Source of the DNA: Neorhodopirellula lusitana | GTDB taxonomy: Bacteria > Planctomycetota > Planctomycetia > Pirellulales > Pirellulaceae | NCBI RefSeq assembly: GCF_900182915.1 | Contig: NZ_FXUG01000009.1 | Location: 186,001 to 250,000 of the forward strand | Direction of reading: 5' to 3' | DNA: 64,000 bases | In this document: piece after piece, positions 30,331 through 42,100 of the stretch | How positions within the stretch are numbered: position 1 is the first letter of the stretch | How the letters are laid out: every line of letters begins with the position of its first letter | The notes under the pieces: generated by a model | The model's input: only the letters and a program-made list of their open reading frames with translations | What the model was told of the DNA's origin: nothing | Databases searched by the model: none | Program-made: the position numbers and the translations under genes

Positions 30331-31401
30331 ATGAAACGTCGTTCCCCCAACCGTCGTCGTCTGTTCGTCCAAAGTCTCGAAACCCGTCGCGTCCTCGCGG
30401 GATGCATGGGCATGGAGGTCCCCACAGACGATGTCGCGACCGAAGAAGTCGCTGAAGTCGCATCGGCCGTCGCTGGCACCACCACCGAAACAACTGATAG
30501 CGAGGTAGCTGACCTGAACACGGATGCGAGTGCCGATGACACCGAAAGCGATACGAGCGCCACGGACCTGGAAGATACCCCGACCGCCGACGAGACAGGC
30601 GGAGAAGAACTCAGCGATCAAGAGATGATGCCACCTTCGGGCGAAAACGGCCCCGGCCATCCACCTCACCCAGGACACGGGGGCCACCATCCTGGCCCAC
30701 CACCTGAACTAGCCGGCGATGCGACCGGCGAACCAGTGTCAAGTGACGAAACCAGCGACGATACGGAGACCACCGTAACCGAAAACGAAGAGGAAACAGA
30801 GGAATCCGGAACACTAGTCGGCGAAACCACTGACGATGAACAAGACTGCGACTGTGAATGCCACGAGGATGACGAAACAGCGTCCGACGAGACTACCGAT
30901 GACGTTGAGCTTGTGGATGACAGCGAATCGGAAGTCAGTGACTCCGAAACCGTCGCCGATGACGACGAAACTCTCGTGTCCGATACCGAAGCTGAATCGG
31001 ATGCGGAAACTGAGGAGGTCGTTGATGAAGTCGGAACGGCCGTCGAAGTCGACGATAGCGATCTCGATTTGGTTGACGACACCGTGGAAGATGCCGAATC
31101 CGTCGACGACGTTACCCTCGTGACCGACATAACAGAGGACGAAGAAACCGTTACGACCGACGAAGACTCTGGGGTCGACGATGCGGTGGATATCGATGAC
31201 ACCACTTCGGACGACACTAGCGCCGATGACACCAGTACTGAAGAAACGAGCACCGATGATGAAGTGCTCGTTACCGAAGACGATGAAGAATCCGGCGATG
31301 ATGACACATCACTGTGCCTGGTTCACGAAGAACTCGACAGCATCTTCGCGGAACTCGGTAGTCGAGACCTGGCCGACGCACAGATCTATATCCTGATCTG
31401 A
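30331..31401 (+). CDS. Extremely acidic LEPR-XLL-type secreted protein
   Basis: 356 aa of unknown function. A basic start (MKRRSPNRRRLFVQSLETRR, then VLAG) resembles the LEPR-XLL export signature. Nearly all the rest is Asp, Glu, Thr and Ser with Val, in irregular DDT/SDDET/EETST runs, giving a very low pI and probably a disordered chain. Two special patches are a His/Pro/Gly segment (HPPHPGHGGHHPGPPPE, ~110-127) and a Cys-acid patch (DCDCECHEDDE, ~171-181), both candidate metal-binding sites. The C-terminus is more ordinary (CLVHEELDSIFAELGSRDLA). A GAAGGA ribosome binding site precedes the ATG. Composition suggests a calcium- or cation-binding matrix protein, but this is inference. Confidence 0.75.
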   Translation: MKRRSPNRRRLFVQSLETRRVLAGCMGMEVPTDDVATEEVAEVASAVAGTTTETTDSEVADLNTDASADDTESDTSATDLEDTPTADETGGEELSDQEMMPPSGENGPGHPPHPGHGGHHPGPPPELAGDATGEPVSSDETSDDTETTVTENEEETEESGTLVGETTDDEQDCDCECHEDDETASDETTDDVELVDDSESEVSDSETVADDDETLVSDTEAESDAETEEVVDEVGTAVEVDDSDLDLVDDTVEDAESVDDVTLVTDITEDEETVTTDEDSGVDDAVDIDDTTSDDTSADDTSTEETSTDDEVLVTEDDEESGDDDTSLCLVHEELDSIFAELGSRDLADAQIYILI

Positions 31402-31418
31402 GCCAGACCTATCTCCGC

Positions 31419-32897
31419 CTACCAGAGAAACTCAGACTGAACACTCAGCCCAAGGAAGCTCAGGCTGTCGTCCAATGGGCTGTCGCCGGTGATCCCACCG
31501 TCAACACCAGCGAAAGCCGCCGTTGGGTTGGGCCCGCCGACGTTTCCGAAGTGTTGAGCTTCCATTGCGACCGACAAGGTGCAGTACTTGCGAATCGTGT
31601 AGCGAATGCCGATTTGAAGTTCGGCATTCGTGACTAAGGAATCCGCAAAATCATCGCCTGAGCGAAGATCCAACTGCCCCGAAAATTGTCCAACGTTGCC
31701 CGGGACATCATCGGTAGCGATGAAATCTTTCGCACCAAATAGCATCGAACCACGCAGGTTAGAGAACAACTCAAGTCGCTCCAGTGGCAAACGGTGAGTG
31801 ACCCGCATGGCGACCGTAGGACCGATACCACGAAACTCGGATTGTGCTTTCACGTTGCCTTCATCCGTGGCCGCCTGGTAGCCCTGACTGACCCTTCCAT
31901 AGCGAAGGCCAGCGTAGATATCGAAAGGTGCAGTAATCTGTTTTTGGAACTCCAAGTCAATCACGTCGGCACGAATTTGACTCATAAAAGTGCCTTCGGT
32001 TAGCAGCGAAACACCAGTCAGCATGTCACCGTTTTCGATGAAGTAACCGGCCGTGGCCTCGTTACCAATCGGGATAAGGCCATTGGTATCGTTGGCGGCG
32101 AAGCCTTGCGAGTGGCGAAACTCCCACATGCGAAGTCTCCACCCCATCGAGTTGGGACTGGATTCTTGACCCAACGAAACTCGCGGGCTGTGCGAGATCG
32201 TCCACGGAAAAGCAACGTGGGAATAACCATCGTCGGTTTCCACAATGACTCCAGTGCCATTGGACTGAACCGGTTGAACAAGCACGCTTTCAAAAGTAGC
32301 GAAGATTCGTCCGTCACGCGCACTCGCTGCGGCATGCCCCGAACCCGCCGTCAATCGGCGAATCTGACTCTCCTGTTTCGCTAACTGCGTTTGCAATGCG
32401 TCGATGCTTGCTTGGAAGTCCATCGTTGAATCGTGTCCAGTTCCTGCACCAACAATGTCTGCACCTACGATCGGGTACTCAACCGAAACCTGTTGAACCT
32501 CCGGAGCCAGCTGAAGCTCGGAATTGGATTCCATTTCCGGCGTGAAGATAGCAGCAGCTTCGGATTGCCAAGACGCAGGGATATTGTTGATCTGATCCTC
32601 CGCCTGGCTGCGTCCCCCCATCATCGCCCAGCTCAACATGAAACTGCAAACAGCGAGCCTCGTGAAACGTCCAGGCCGAAAACCGTCTCGCAGCCACTGT
32701 TTCGGAGACTGGAACTCGGTTTTTGACTCGGTAACAGGGCGATAGTTAGCGCTGCCCAGACAGGAGCACACGCGTTTACTGAATGTAAAGAAGTTCATCG
32801 AGATGGCCGTACAGGCGGAAACGAGCAGTCTTGCAAGCTGATTAATCAGCCCCTCGGGTACCAGCATTAACACTGCGGCGAAAGAGCAATGCATCAT
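31419..32897 (-). CDS. Lpg1974/MOMP-like pore-forming outer membrane protein
   Basis: 492 aa. A long N-terminal extension leads to a hydrophobic export segment (RLAVCSFMLSWAMMGG, then RSQAED). A short coiled-coil (IDALQTQLAKQESQIRRL, ~175-195) follows, like the trimerising leader of planctomycete porins. The C-terminal 290 residues alternate polar and hydrophobic residues as in a beta-barrel (WRLRMWEFRHSQGF, IYAGLRYGRVSQGY, LQIGIRYTIRKYCTLSVAME) and end in SVQSEFLW with an aromatic last residue, the usual outer-membrane signature. AGGTGAG lies seven bases before the ATG at 32897, which supports this distal start despite the odd N-terminus. It converges with the acidic protein gene 17 bp away. 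Confidence 0.78.
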   Translation of the reverse strand: MMHCSFAAVLMLVPEGLINQLARLLVSACTAISMNFFTFSKRVCSCLGSANYRPVTESKTEFQSPKQWLRDGFRPGRFTRLAVCSFMLSWAMMGGRSQAEDQINNIPASWQSEAAAIFTPEMESNSELQLAPEVQQVSVEYPIVGADIVGAGTGHDSTMDFQASIDALQTQLAKQESQIRRLTAGSGHAAASARDGRIFATFESVLVQPVQSNGTGVIVETDDGYSHVAFPWTISHSPRVSLGQESSPNSMGWRLRMWEFRHSQGFAANDTNGLIPIGNEATAGYFIENGDMLTGVSLLTEGTFMSQIRADVIDLEFQKQITAPFDIYAGLRYGRVSQGYQAATDEGNVKAQSEFRGIGPTVAMRVTHRLPLERLELFSNLRGSMLFGAKDFIATDDVPGNVGQFSGQLDLRSGDDFADSLVTNAELQIGIRYTIRKYCTLSVAMEAQHFGNVGGPNPTAAFAGVDGGITGDSPLDDSLSFLGLSVQSEFLW

Positions 32898-32920
32898 TTT
32901 GATCTCACCTGATCAGATAC

Positions 32921-32949
32921 TGTGAAACTCACTGGCGGTGAGTTTCACA
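32921..32949. promoter_or_regulatory. Perfect 12-bp inverted repeat upstream of the porin gene
   Basis: TGTGAAACTCAC (32921-32932), a five-base loop TGGCG, then GTGAGTTTCACA (32938-32949). It sits 24-52 bases upstream of the porin start and in the divergent gap before the giant gene. It could be an operator or a 5' leader hairpin. There is no adjacent T-run, so it is not an obvious terminator. Confidence 0.55.
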
Positions 32950-33052
32950 AGCGACTACAAACTGACGACACCAACAAAGGATTTGTTGGGGCACGGTGAT
33001 TTCGTAGACCAGGCAAAGTGCAGAAGGCCTGTCTTCGGACCACCACCATCTC

Positions 33053-33138
33053 AGCGGAAAAAAGGTGTCCGGTACCGTTTACCCGGAACTGGGCCACGGG
33101 TGCTTCGCACCATTGGTACCGAACACCTATTTTCCGCT
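33053..33138. repeat. Imperfect 24-bp inverted repeat element (REP/MITE-like)
   Basis: The left arm (33053-33076) reads from AGCGGAAA to GGTACC and the right arm (33115-33138) is its reverse complement at 22 of 24 positions. The inner 38 bases contain a smaller hairpin GGTGC-TTC-GCACC (33099-33111). The AAAAGGTGTCCGGTACC-type core resembles palindromic elements dispersed in planctomycete and other bacterial genomes next to RAYT transposases; that link is from memory. A related stretch occurs at about 55167-55185. It lies 37 bp before the giant gene's start. Confidence 0.6.
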
Positions 33139-33174
33139 CGTTGCTAACCCGAATGGATTTGGGAACTTTCTGTG

Positions 33175-36100
33175 ATGAACATCGATTTCTTGCTAGAGCA
33201 ACTTCGCAGCCGCACACGCAATCTTCATAAGCGTTCGGCTCCGGCAGCAAAGCGTGCTGGCCGTTTGCATCGCAAGTTCCGTCGCTCTCAGTTCCAGAAC
33301 CTCGAATCGCGAAGGCTGCTTTCCGCCGACGTAAGCCTGAGTGGTAGCACTCTATCGATTCACGATTGGAGTGGGATCAATGATGAGTTTGAAATCAAAA
33401 TTGAAAATCACTCTATCAAAGTCTCCAATATCAATGAGCTTGTCGCACATGGCTTCAGCGACGCAGACCCCAACGACAATGGAGTCGAACTACCAGCCGA
33501 TGGAATTACGACCATTCTGGTTACCGCGGCAGCTGGAAACGACAGCATCACGGTTGGCGAACTCAATGACGTCTCGATTGGACTTTATGGCGGTGACGGC
33601 AACGACATCTATCACATCAATGATGGTTGGCACCACGCCCACATCGTAGATTCCAACGGTGGGGAACTCGATCTATCGAACGTTTCCGGCGAACTAACGG
33701 CGTCGTTATCCGCCGGCGACGTCATCGTTGAAAATAGTAGCGGCGACCAAATTCAGTTTGCAAAAACAGCAGGCATTCGACTCGCAGATTCGCTTTTGCA
33801 TCAAGACGCGAACGAGACCGAGCTGAACGCGGGGTTGAGCGAGATTTCGGCATTGGGCGATGACCTCAGCACTTTCGACGCGATGGACCGTGAACTGCCC
33901 TTGTTCAATGGCCAGAAGCTAGGTGCCGTGCTTCCCATCGGCGATATTCTGGAATCCACCTTGACCGATCCGGTCAATGATTATCTGACCGGAAGCAACT
34001 CCGATGTCCTTGGACTGATCGCCGCCATCGAAGACGTGGATGTGAGCAACTACAGCGGACCGGGCAACCTGTCCGTGAACACAGTGGCCAACGTGAGTTT
34101 CGTTGATGATTCGCTGAAAGTTTCCCTTAGCATGCAAGTCACGTTGACTCATGCGGACGAGCCTCTGTCCTTAGACCAACAGATCTTGTCGCTGGACGAT
34201 CAACTTGAAACCAACCTTACAACTCCCGATCTAAGAGCGGATTTGGTCACCAGTTTTGATTGGGATTTTTCGTTCGGAATCGATGCCACGGGCACCACAT
34301 TCTTCTTCGCTGACTTTGGTTCGGACCTGGATGTCCAGGCTCAAGTGAACATGGATGATGCGGATTTTCGAATTGTTGCCGGACTACTCGGTTTGGATGT
34401 TGGCCCCAACGGACCGGGTGACAGCAACAGTTTCATCTCGCTAGACGCCAGTACGACACTCGATACGTCCGCCCTGAATAACCTCGCCGGTGGTGATAGC
34501 GTTTTAAGTCTCACCGAGCTGCAAGTGAGCTCGCGTTTAAACGGCTTTTCGCAGGACACCGCCGCGTCTGCTCTCGTCGATATTGCACTTTACCCACTGG
34601 CTACAGACGTTTCTGGAGTTACTGACTCCGACATTACCGAGATCACGTTTTCCCAAGACGGATGGGGTAACGCGGACGCCGCCTTTAGCCAAAACTTGAC
34701 CGACCGGCCGATTGATGCGTTCTTCAACATGGGTCGCGATTCAGTCCTGCAGGTGATGCAGCAAATCGGCACCTACCTGGACACCCTCAGTTTAAAAGCG
34801 ATCGATAGCGAGCGGATCCTCTTGGGCGAAGCGAAAACGTTCGGGGACCTGGTCGATGTCGCGGGCTTGTACCAAGACGAATTCCTGCGCCGCATGGAGT
34901 TACCGCCATTCATCGCTACAACTCCACTGGGCGACATCGTCGAAGTCGAGGATCTGCAAACGCTGGCGGATGCTTTGGGCACCAGCGGCGGCGGCGAAGC
35001 CGAGATGACCATCACGTTACGAGACAGTTCCAAGAGTTTCGATGTCAATGTCGGATCACCCAGTACGCTCGGCGGAGTCGCTTCGGCAATCTCAGCCGCA
35101 GCGATGTTTGCCGGCGTGACGACCGACCAGTTCGAGATCATCACCGCGGAAGACGGGCTCATTCAGCTTGTCGACAAGACAGCGGAATCGGTGGATGGCA
35201 ACACGTTCACCATCACCCCCAAGCAGGATCCTTCCGGAGACGACTATGCCGTGGCAGCCAATCTTGGCCTGACCGCTGCCGCCAAGGAACAAGACATCGT
35301 TGTCGGCGGTGACCCCGAACATGTGATCGTATTGGCACCCAACATCGGAGCCAATTTCCTAACGCTTCAAGAGATGTTATCGCTGCCCACCGACAACTCC
35401 GATGGTGCCCCCCTCACATCGATTGGGGCGATGACCTTCGATGCCGCGACTTCTAAGTTTGCGTTCACTATCGATCTCGCGAAGACGTACGATTCCCAAA
35501 TCGATGAGATTCAGATCCCTGAGTTTGGATCGCTAGTCAGCGTGGATGCCAGCGGGACGTTGAAACTCGATGACCCGACGCTCTCGCTTCACTTGCCCAT
35601 CGAGATCGACCTAAGCGAGATCGGCTTCGCAGATGGTTTTTCAGCCGCGACACCCCTAGCGGATCTCAACGACAGCAAGGGCGTGCCGATTGCCGACGGT
35701 CTGGATGACATCCGTATCCATCTCGCCGACGGGACCTCGTTCCCCGTCAACTTAGATCAATCTCTTAGCGACATTCCGTTAGCAAGCATCCACGATGGCG
35801 CGGGTCTAACCACCAATGGACTTGGGGTCGCCGACCTGACCATTACGTTGAACGACGGCAATAGCTTTACCGTCGACCTGGACGCAAACATTCAATCGTC
35901 GGGCGCGGCGCCGACCAATCTGGGCGAAATCGTGGAGGCCATTCAGGCCGCCGCCGATCAAGATTCCGAGTTAACAGGCACCGTGTCGAGCGGCAGCACC
36001 TCTTCGTCCATCGTCGACAGTTCGTCACCGTTTGGAGCCGATGATTCGCTGGTCGGGCGTTCGTTGACCATCGGTAGCGAAACCCAACAGATCCTTTCCA

Positions 36101-39100
36101 ACACGGCCGACACGCTCACCCTCGCCGGCAGTTTCCAAACCGTCCCTGGAACGGGTGAAACTCTCACAGTGGAAAGCTCTCGCAACGGCTTCGCGAGGCT
36201 AGACACCCGCCGCGGAACCTTGACGCTAACGGACATCACCAGTCCCGCCGGTGCACCGACGTTCGCCGTGACGGGCGACGGAACCGCCCAGGACGCTTCG
36301 GTCGCCTTGGGCTTAGCCGGAACGGCAGAGTATCAAAACACGACCGGAACCGAACTTTACGTCATCGAAGATTCTCTGGTCACCGTCAACGAATACATCA
36401 GTGCGATCAAATCCGCGGCCAGTTCCGCCGGTTTGAATCTGCCCTCGCCTCGGGCAACCGCTGACCCCGGAGCTTACAACGAAGACTGGGACTTTGATGT
36501 ACAGATCGCAGGCGACGGGATCGTCCTGGTCGACCGAACCGAGGAAGTCGCGGCTTTGACCGGAACGGCGGTCGCCATCGATATCCCCGCAGGCGAAACC
36601 AGCGATGAGCTAAAAATAGCCGGTACGTTCCCAGGTGTAGCTGATGATGAGTTGATCGGTCGTGTGGTCACCATCACGGCGGGCACTGGTGTAGGTGAAA
36701 GCCTGATGATCACAGGCAACACGTCCAACAAACTCACCCTGGAAGCGGCATGGTCGACGCCCCCCGACGCGACTTCCCAGTACGAAATCCCCAACGGCTT
36801 GATTGTTGCCGCCCTGAATGACTCCGGTGCACGAATTGGTTTAGGCCTGGGCACCGATGCCAAGGGTCAAGCGACACACCCCGACACGATCCTGTTCCAG
36901 GGTCTCCAAGGACTTGGCATCCGGACCAATGGATCGTCCGCCGCTGACCTGACGATTACGCTAAGCGGTGCTGCGGGCTCGTTCTCAGTTGACTTGGACA
37001 CGAACCCCGACACCGGCCAACTGGAGTCGCCTGGCACGATCGCTGATGTCGTCGAGCGAATTTCTCGCGCCGCGGTCGCCGGTGGGTACTCGTCAACGCA
37101 GTTCGAGGTCTTCTATCACGAAGGCAAACAGGCGTACTTCCTGATCGATCGCGGGCAGGCAGGCGACGTGACTTCGTTTACAGCAGCCAACGCGGGAGCG
37201 TTCAGCCTGGCGGCCACCGATCTGGGCCTTTCGACGGGTTCGTCCGAAAACGTGGATTTCACCACTCCGGAAGGCGACGAACTGGATCCAGAGTTCGTAA
37301 TGGAACTCAAATCGCCCACTCGACTTTTGGGCGGTTCCCCACTGCATGGCGACACCGCCGCAGGACACTTTCAGCTGATCCAATCGGCGACCCCAACGAT
37401 TTCAGTCACCGTGGACACGGATGCGACCGGTGGCACCGGGACCGCGTTGTTTGGAGCAACCAGCGTTGAGATATCCGACCTGACCATCGACAAAGCATCG
37501 TCTCACACTGCTGCCGCATTGACACTCGAAACGGCCTCGGTCAGTCAATTGTGGAACGGGCTAAGCGATCCGTTCACATGGCTACTAGGTGGTGAAGTGG
37601 AATTCAGCCAGCCACTTGACCTGTCGATGAAACTGAGACCTGAGCCGGCGATCACCGGGGTGGATGCAGCCACCAAAACTGACTTCATTGTCGATGTCGT
37701 CAATCTCTATGACGTCCGCAGTGGCAGCGAAACGGTGATTCCTTCATTGCCAGGGAACGACGTCGCGCAGGCCATGTTGGTAGCTACCGAGCATGTAACC
37801 GTCGCTGATATGTACGACTATCTCGACTCGGTTGCCGATTACCTGCTAACTCTACAAAACCAATCGCAACTGGCCGACAACTTACCGGGGCTGGCAGCCA
37901 GCCTGTCCGAATTGTTTCCCTTTGGTGATCACTTCCGTACGCACTTAGAAGCGTTGAAGGAACTGCCAGCGGAACTGCAACCCAGGTCGATCCAGGAATT
38001 GGCCTCGCAATTGTCGTCACGACTCGAAGGCGGCGAGCTGAATGTGGTGCTCAGTTTCTCCGAAGTCGATCAACAACTATCATTCGAGATACAACTGGAC
38101 CTGGATGCGATCCAGGCCAACGTGCCGATGGCGTTCAACCTGCCCAATCTGGGTTTGAACCGGGACGCATTGGGGCTGCAGAAAGTGGCGGCGATCAATG
38201 ATTCACTGCGTCAAAGCCCGGCCACGGTGGTCGCGGACGGAAGCGTCGACGTCGGGCTGGCGATTGACCTGTCCGACCCCGACAACCCGGCTCCCCTGCT
38301 GATCGGAACTGCCGGTATTGGCAACGGCACGGAGGCTGCTTTCGAGGTCGCCGCTAGCAACGTGGATGCGTTCAGCTTCACGACCCTGTTCGGCAGTGTG
38401 CCCACGGAAGTCTTGACTGGATATTTCGTGCTGGACCTAGACGGTGACGGCAATTCCACCTCATCAGCAACCTTCCATGCTGACCTAACATCCGACGCCA
38501 GCATCTCCGATCCATCCGAGGTCGAGACGGCGGCGAGCGCCAGCGAGACGCCGGTTTCCTTGACCGGCAAAATGAACGCCGATTTCCAACTGGCATTTCC
38601 AGAACAGATCGTGCCCAATGACGCGCCCCAAACGCGTCCCAGCATTCAGCTGACCATCGGGGACATTGATTCACCCACCGACTCATCAACCCTCACCACC
38701 AACATGATTGGCGGCGTGGGAAACTGGCCGACATTCGAAACGCTCACGCAGAACTTCTCATTGGCGAATTCAATGGATGGGTTCCGGCTTGGGTTCTATG
38801 AACTGTTCACTCACCTGGACAACGCGTTAGACACGTCGCTGTTGGGACGCGAACTACCGCTTGTCGGAAAACAGCTTGGCGACACGGCGGACTTCTTGCT
38901 GCAAATCCGAGATTCCGTGGTCGACAACCTAGAGTTCTACGGGGCGGAAACTTCGATTGAGTCGGTTCGTCAGGGCCTGTTCGATGCGTTTGGACCCGGC
39001 GGCTACAACTGGCTACAAAATCTACCAGCGTCCGGTGACAGCTCCGTTAACATCGACGATGTGCAGGTAAGAACCGATACCATCGAAGTCGATGGGAACA

Positions 39101-42100
39101 CGCTTGTTGTTGGCGTGGAGTTTGAACTGGACCTGGAAATGGCGACCCAGTCGCTCCAAACGCCGGTCGACCTGGACCTGTTGTTACCTGGATTGGGCCT
39201 AGAAACGGATGCCCTGGCGGACGTCAACTTCGGGTTTCACTTCCCGATGAAGGTCGGCGTGAGCATCGCGGACGGTGTGTACTTGGATGTTGCATCGACC
39301 AGCGATCTGGAGATCCAGCTCGACGTCGGATTGCCAGCCCATGCGGTCACGATGTCAGCCGATCCTCGACTGACGTTTGCCAACACAACGTCCACGGCTC
39401 CCAGCATCCAACGAGATCGTGGCAACTGGATCCTCGACGGGTTCCAGGTTGGCCAAATCATCTCAGTCGCGAACTCTGCCAGCAATGATGGCTCGTACCT
39501 CATCGCCGACATCACTGACAACGGTTTGACGCTTGAGATCAAACCTACCAACGCGTCGTTAGAACGAACCAACAATTCGAACGATCGAGTCGTTCAAGAA
39601 GGCCCCACATCGGGCATCAGCGTGACCGTGACTGAGATCACCGCCACGGGCATGCCCGCGCTGACTTTTCACAATGAAACTCGAAGCTCGACGAACGCAT
39701 TCGGATTCGTCAGCACTATCGATGTGTACGACTCGATTACTCGAGACACCGGAAACTGGCGTACCGACGGATTCAACGAAGGTGATCTGATCGTCGTCTC
39801 AGGATCGGGTTCCAACGATGGTACCTACCGTGTGTTCGAAATCAGTGAATCAGGGCGGGTTCTGACGGTGGAGCCAACCCAGTCGCCGGGTGCCACGCTC
39901 GTCCAAGAAACGACCAGCGACGCAACGGTCAAACGCTCTCAATCAACAACGATGAGTGGTCGCCTGGGCGTGCTGCCGGTCCGAATCTGGGACGCGACTC
40001 CCGGCCAGTCCAAGCTGACTGGCACGTTCGTCATCGATTTACACGACCCTCAAGTGGTTGGTGAAAATCATCGATTGGCGGTGAACGATTTGACTGCGGA
40101 ATCACCGTTCCCGATCGAGCCAATTCGAGGGTTCACGAACTCTCCTTTGCCCAACCTTCTGAGTATCACCGAATCGGCAACCGATCCGCTGCAGCTCAAT
40201 CCGCTTTCACTGACCATTGAAACGGACCTGCCCAAGTCGGCAGCCTTTGCCCCCTATCGCTTGACCTTGGACGTCAGCAACTGGGACTGGACGGTCAGCG
40301 ATTCACTGGTAGTACAAACGCAAGTGCCAACCATTGAATTCAACGACGTGCAGTTCGACCTTGTCGGATTCACTCGCGACTTCATGGGCCCGGCGATCAC
40401 TCGACTGAGTGAATCGTTAGACGCAGCTGACGCGATCCTGAAATTTCTGGAAAGCGAAGCGATGCCGATCTTATCGCTGATCTTCGGACGTAAATCTTAT
40501 TCACAAACTCCTGCGGCATTCGGCGGGACCACCGAACAAGGCAACTTCGTTGGGGCGGTGGTCGCGATTCGTGCGTTAGCTCGTGGCGGGAGTCCTTTCG
40601 AGCGTGACTTCATCACCGAGACGGGTTCGGATCTGTTTGGAAGCGGCGAATTCGACAACATCGTCCTGAAGCCGATCGCATTGCTAACGGGACAAGAGTG
40701 GATTGATCTGGGCAATTTCACGGTCAATGGTACCGTCGCCCGTGGTGGCAGTGGTCAACTATTCAATAGCGAAGAAAACCAAGAGCGTGCCCTGGGCTCG
40801 TTCAATGATTCACCTGAATCCGGCACCATCCTGGGTCAAATCACTGCCGTGGCACGTGACGATTCCAGTGATGCACAACATGCCGCGTTGAGCTTCATCA
40901 CCACTCAAATGTTGCCTGGCGTGACCCGTCTTGGTTTCCTGGGCGACATCCTTCCCCCGGTAGCGCAAAGAGCCATTCGCACCGTTCAAGATGGCTCCAT
41001 CCAACCGATCGGCTTGCCTATCCTGTCGCACTCTTTTGACTTGTTGCTGGGGCAAACCTCGTTGGATGGCAACGCAGAACAAGACAGCTTTCTGCTGACT
41101 TATCAAACGCCGGAATTGTCTTACTTGCTGTACAAGATGATTCCGCTGGAATGGCAGTCCACGTTAAGCACACTCATTCACCCGTTGGTGGGGACGCTCG
41201 TTGGACGCCCGCTGGACAATGCCAAGTACGTATTCCCATTTGTTTCGGTCGCCTTTGAAGCTCGCGCCAAATACGCAATGGCATTCGATACGACCGGACT
41301 GCAGCGATTCAGGTACACCGGCAATCCCGACGACATCCTCAATGGATTCTTCTTCGACGATTTCAATGGGATCAATCCGGCCCCAAGTGCAGTTGGAAAT
41401 CTCAATGTGGGTGCGGGAAGTCAGTCAGGGGCTTCAACGGGCTTTGGCGCCGCAAGCACACGCAGTGACGAGCCACAAATTCGCATTTTAGGCGGAATTG
41501 GTGCAGGAGTCTTCATCGACCCGTTCCGAAACTTAGCAGGTGGCAAACTGCGAGAATTCATCAAGGCGCAAGTCGGTTTTGAATTGTCGTTCTTTGTTGG
41601 CCAAGACTTGAACTTCAACGATCCCGATGGCGACGGCCGAGTGCGTGCCTTTGAATTTGACGGGCTTACTGACTTCAGCGTGGACACGTTAACCGGCCAG
41701 AACACGGCTGACGGCAAGGATGCCTTCGACGATGGCATTCGGCTGGAAGTTCGGGCCGATGTGTTCGCAAACATTGTTGTCGGGATCTTCCTAACCCAAA
41801 GACCACCGATCTTTGGGCTGAAAATCTCATTCAACATTTTCACCGCTCGAATCAATTTGGTGACGATCGGGTTCACCATTCCCATCTCGTCGGAAAGCTA
41901 TTCGCCTGCTGACCTTGGCACGCCTGTCGGTGGCTGGCCCACTTTCCTGGGACTGCCTAACCGAAGCCAGCCCATCAACGGCACGCTGGACTTGGTCCTT
42001 TCCAGTACCGCGGACAACCAAGTCTACATCGGTGCCACCAGCGCGCCCGACGACCAGAATCGACAGAACATCGTCGTTTCAAGTGGAGGCATTTTCCAGT

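Noticed and set aside
30666-31307. 213-codon Ser/Val/Thr-rich open frame on the minus strand
   Set aside because: It is the exact antisense of the Asp/Glu/Thr-rich acidic protein; its composition is explained by GAC/GAA codons read backwards.
32921-32949. CRP-type binding site suggested by TGTGA...TCACA
   Set aside because: The half-sites are separated by 19 bases instead of the usual six, so a CRP site is not supported; kept only as an unidentified palindrome.
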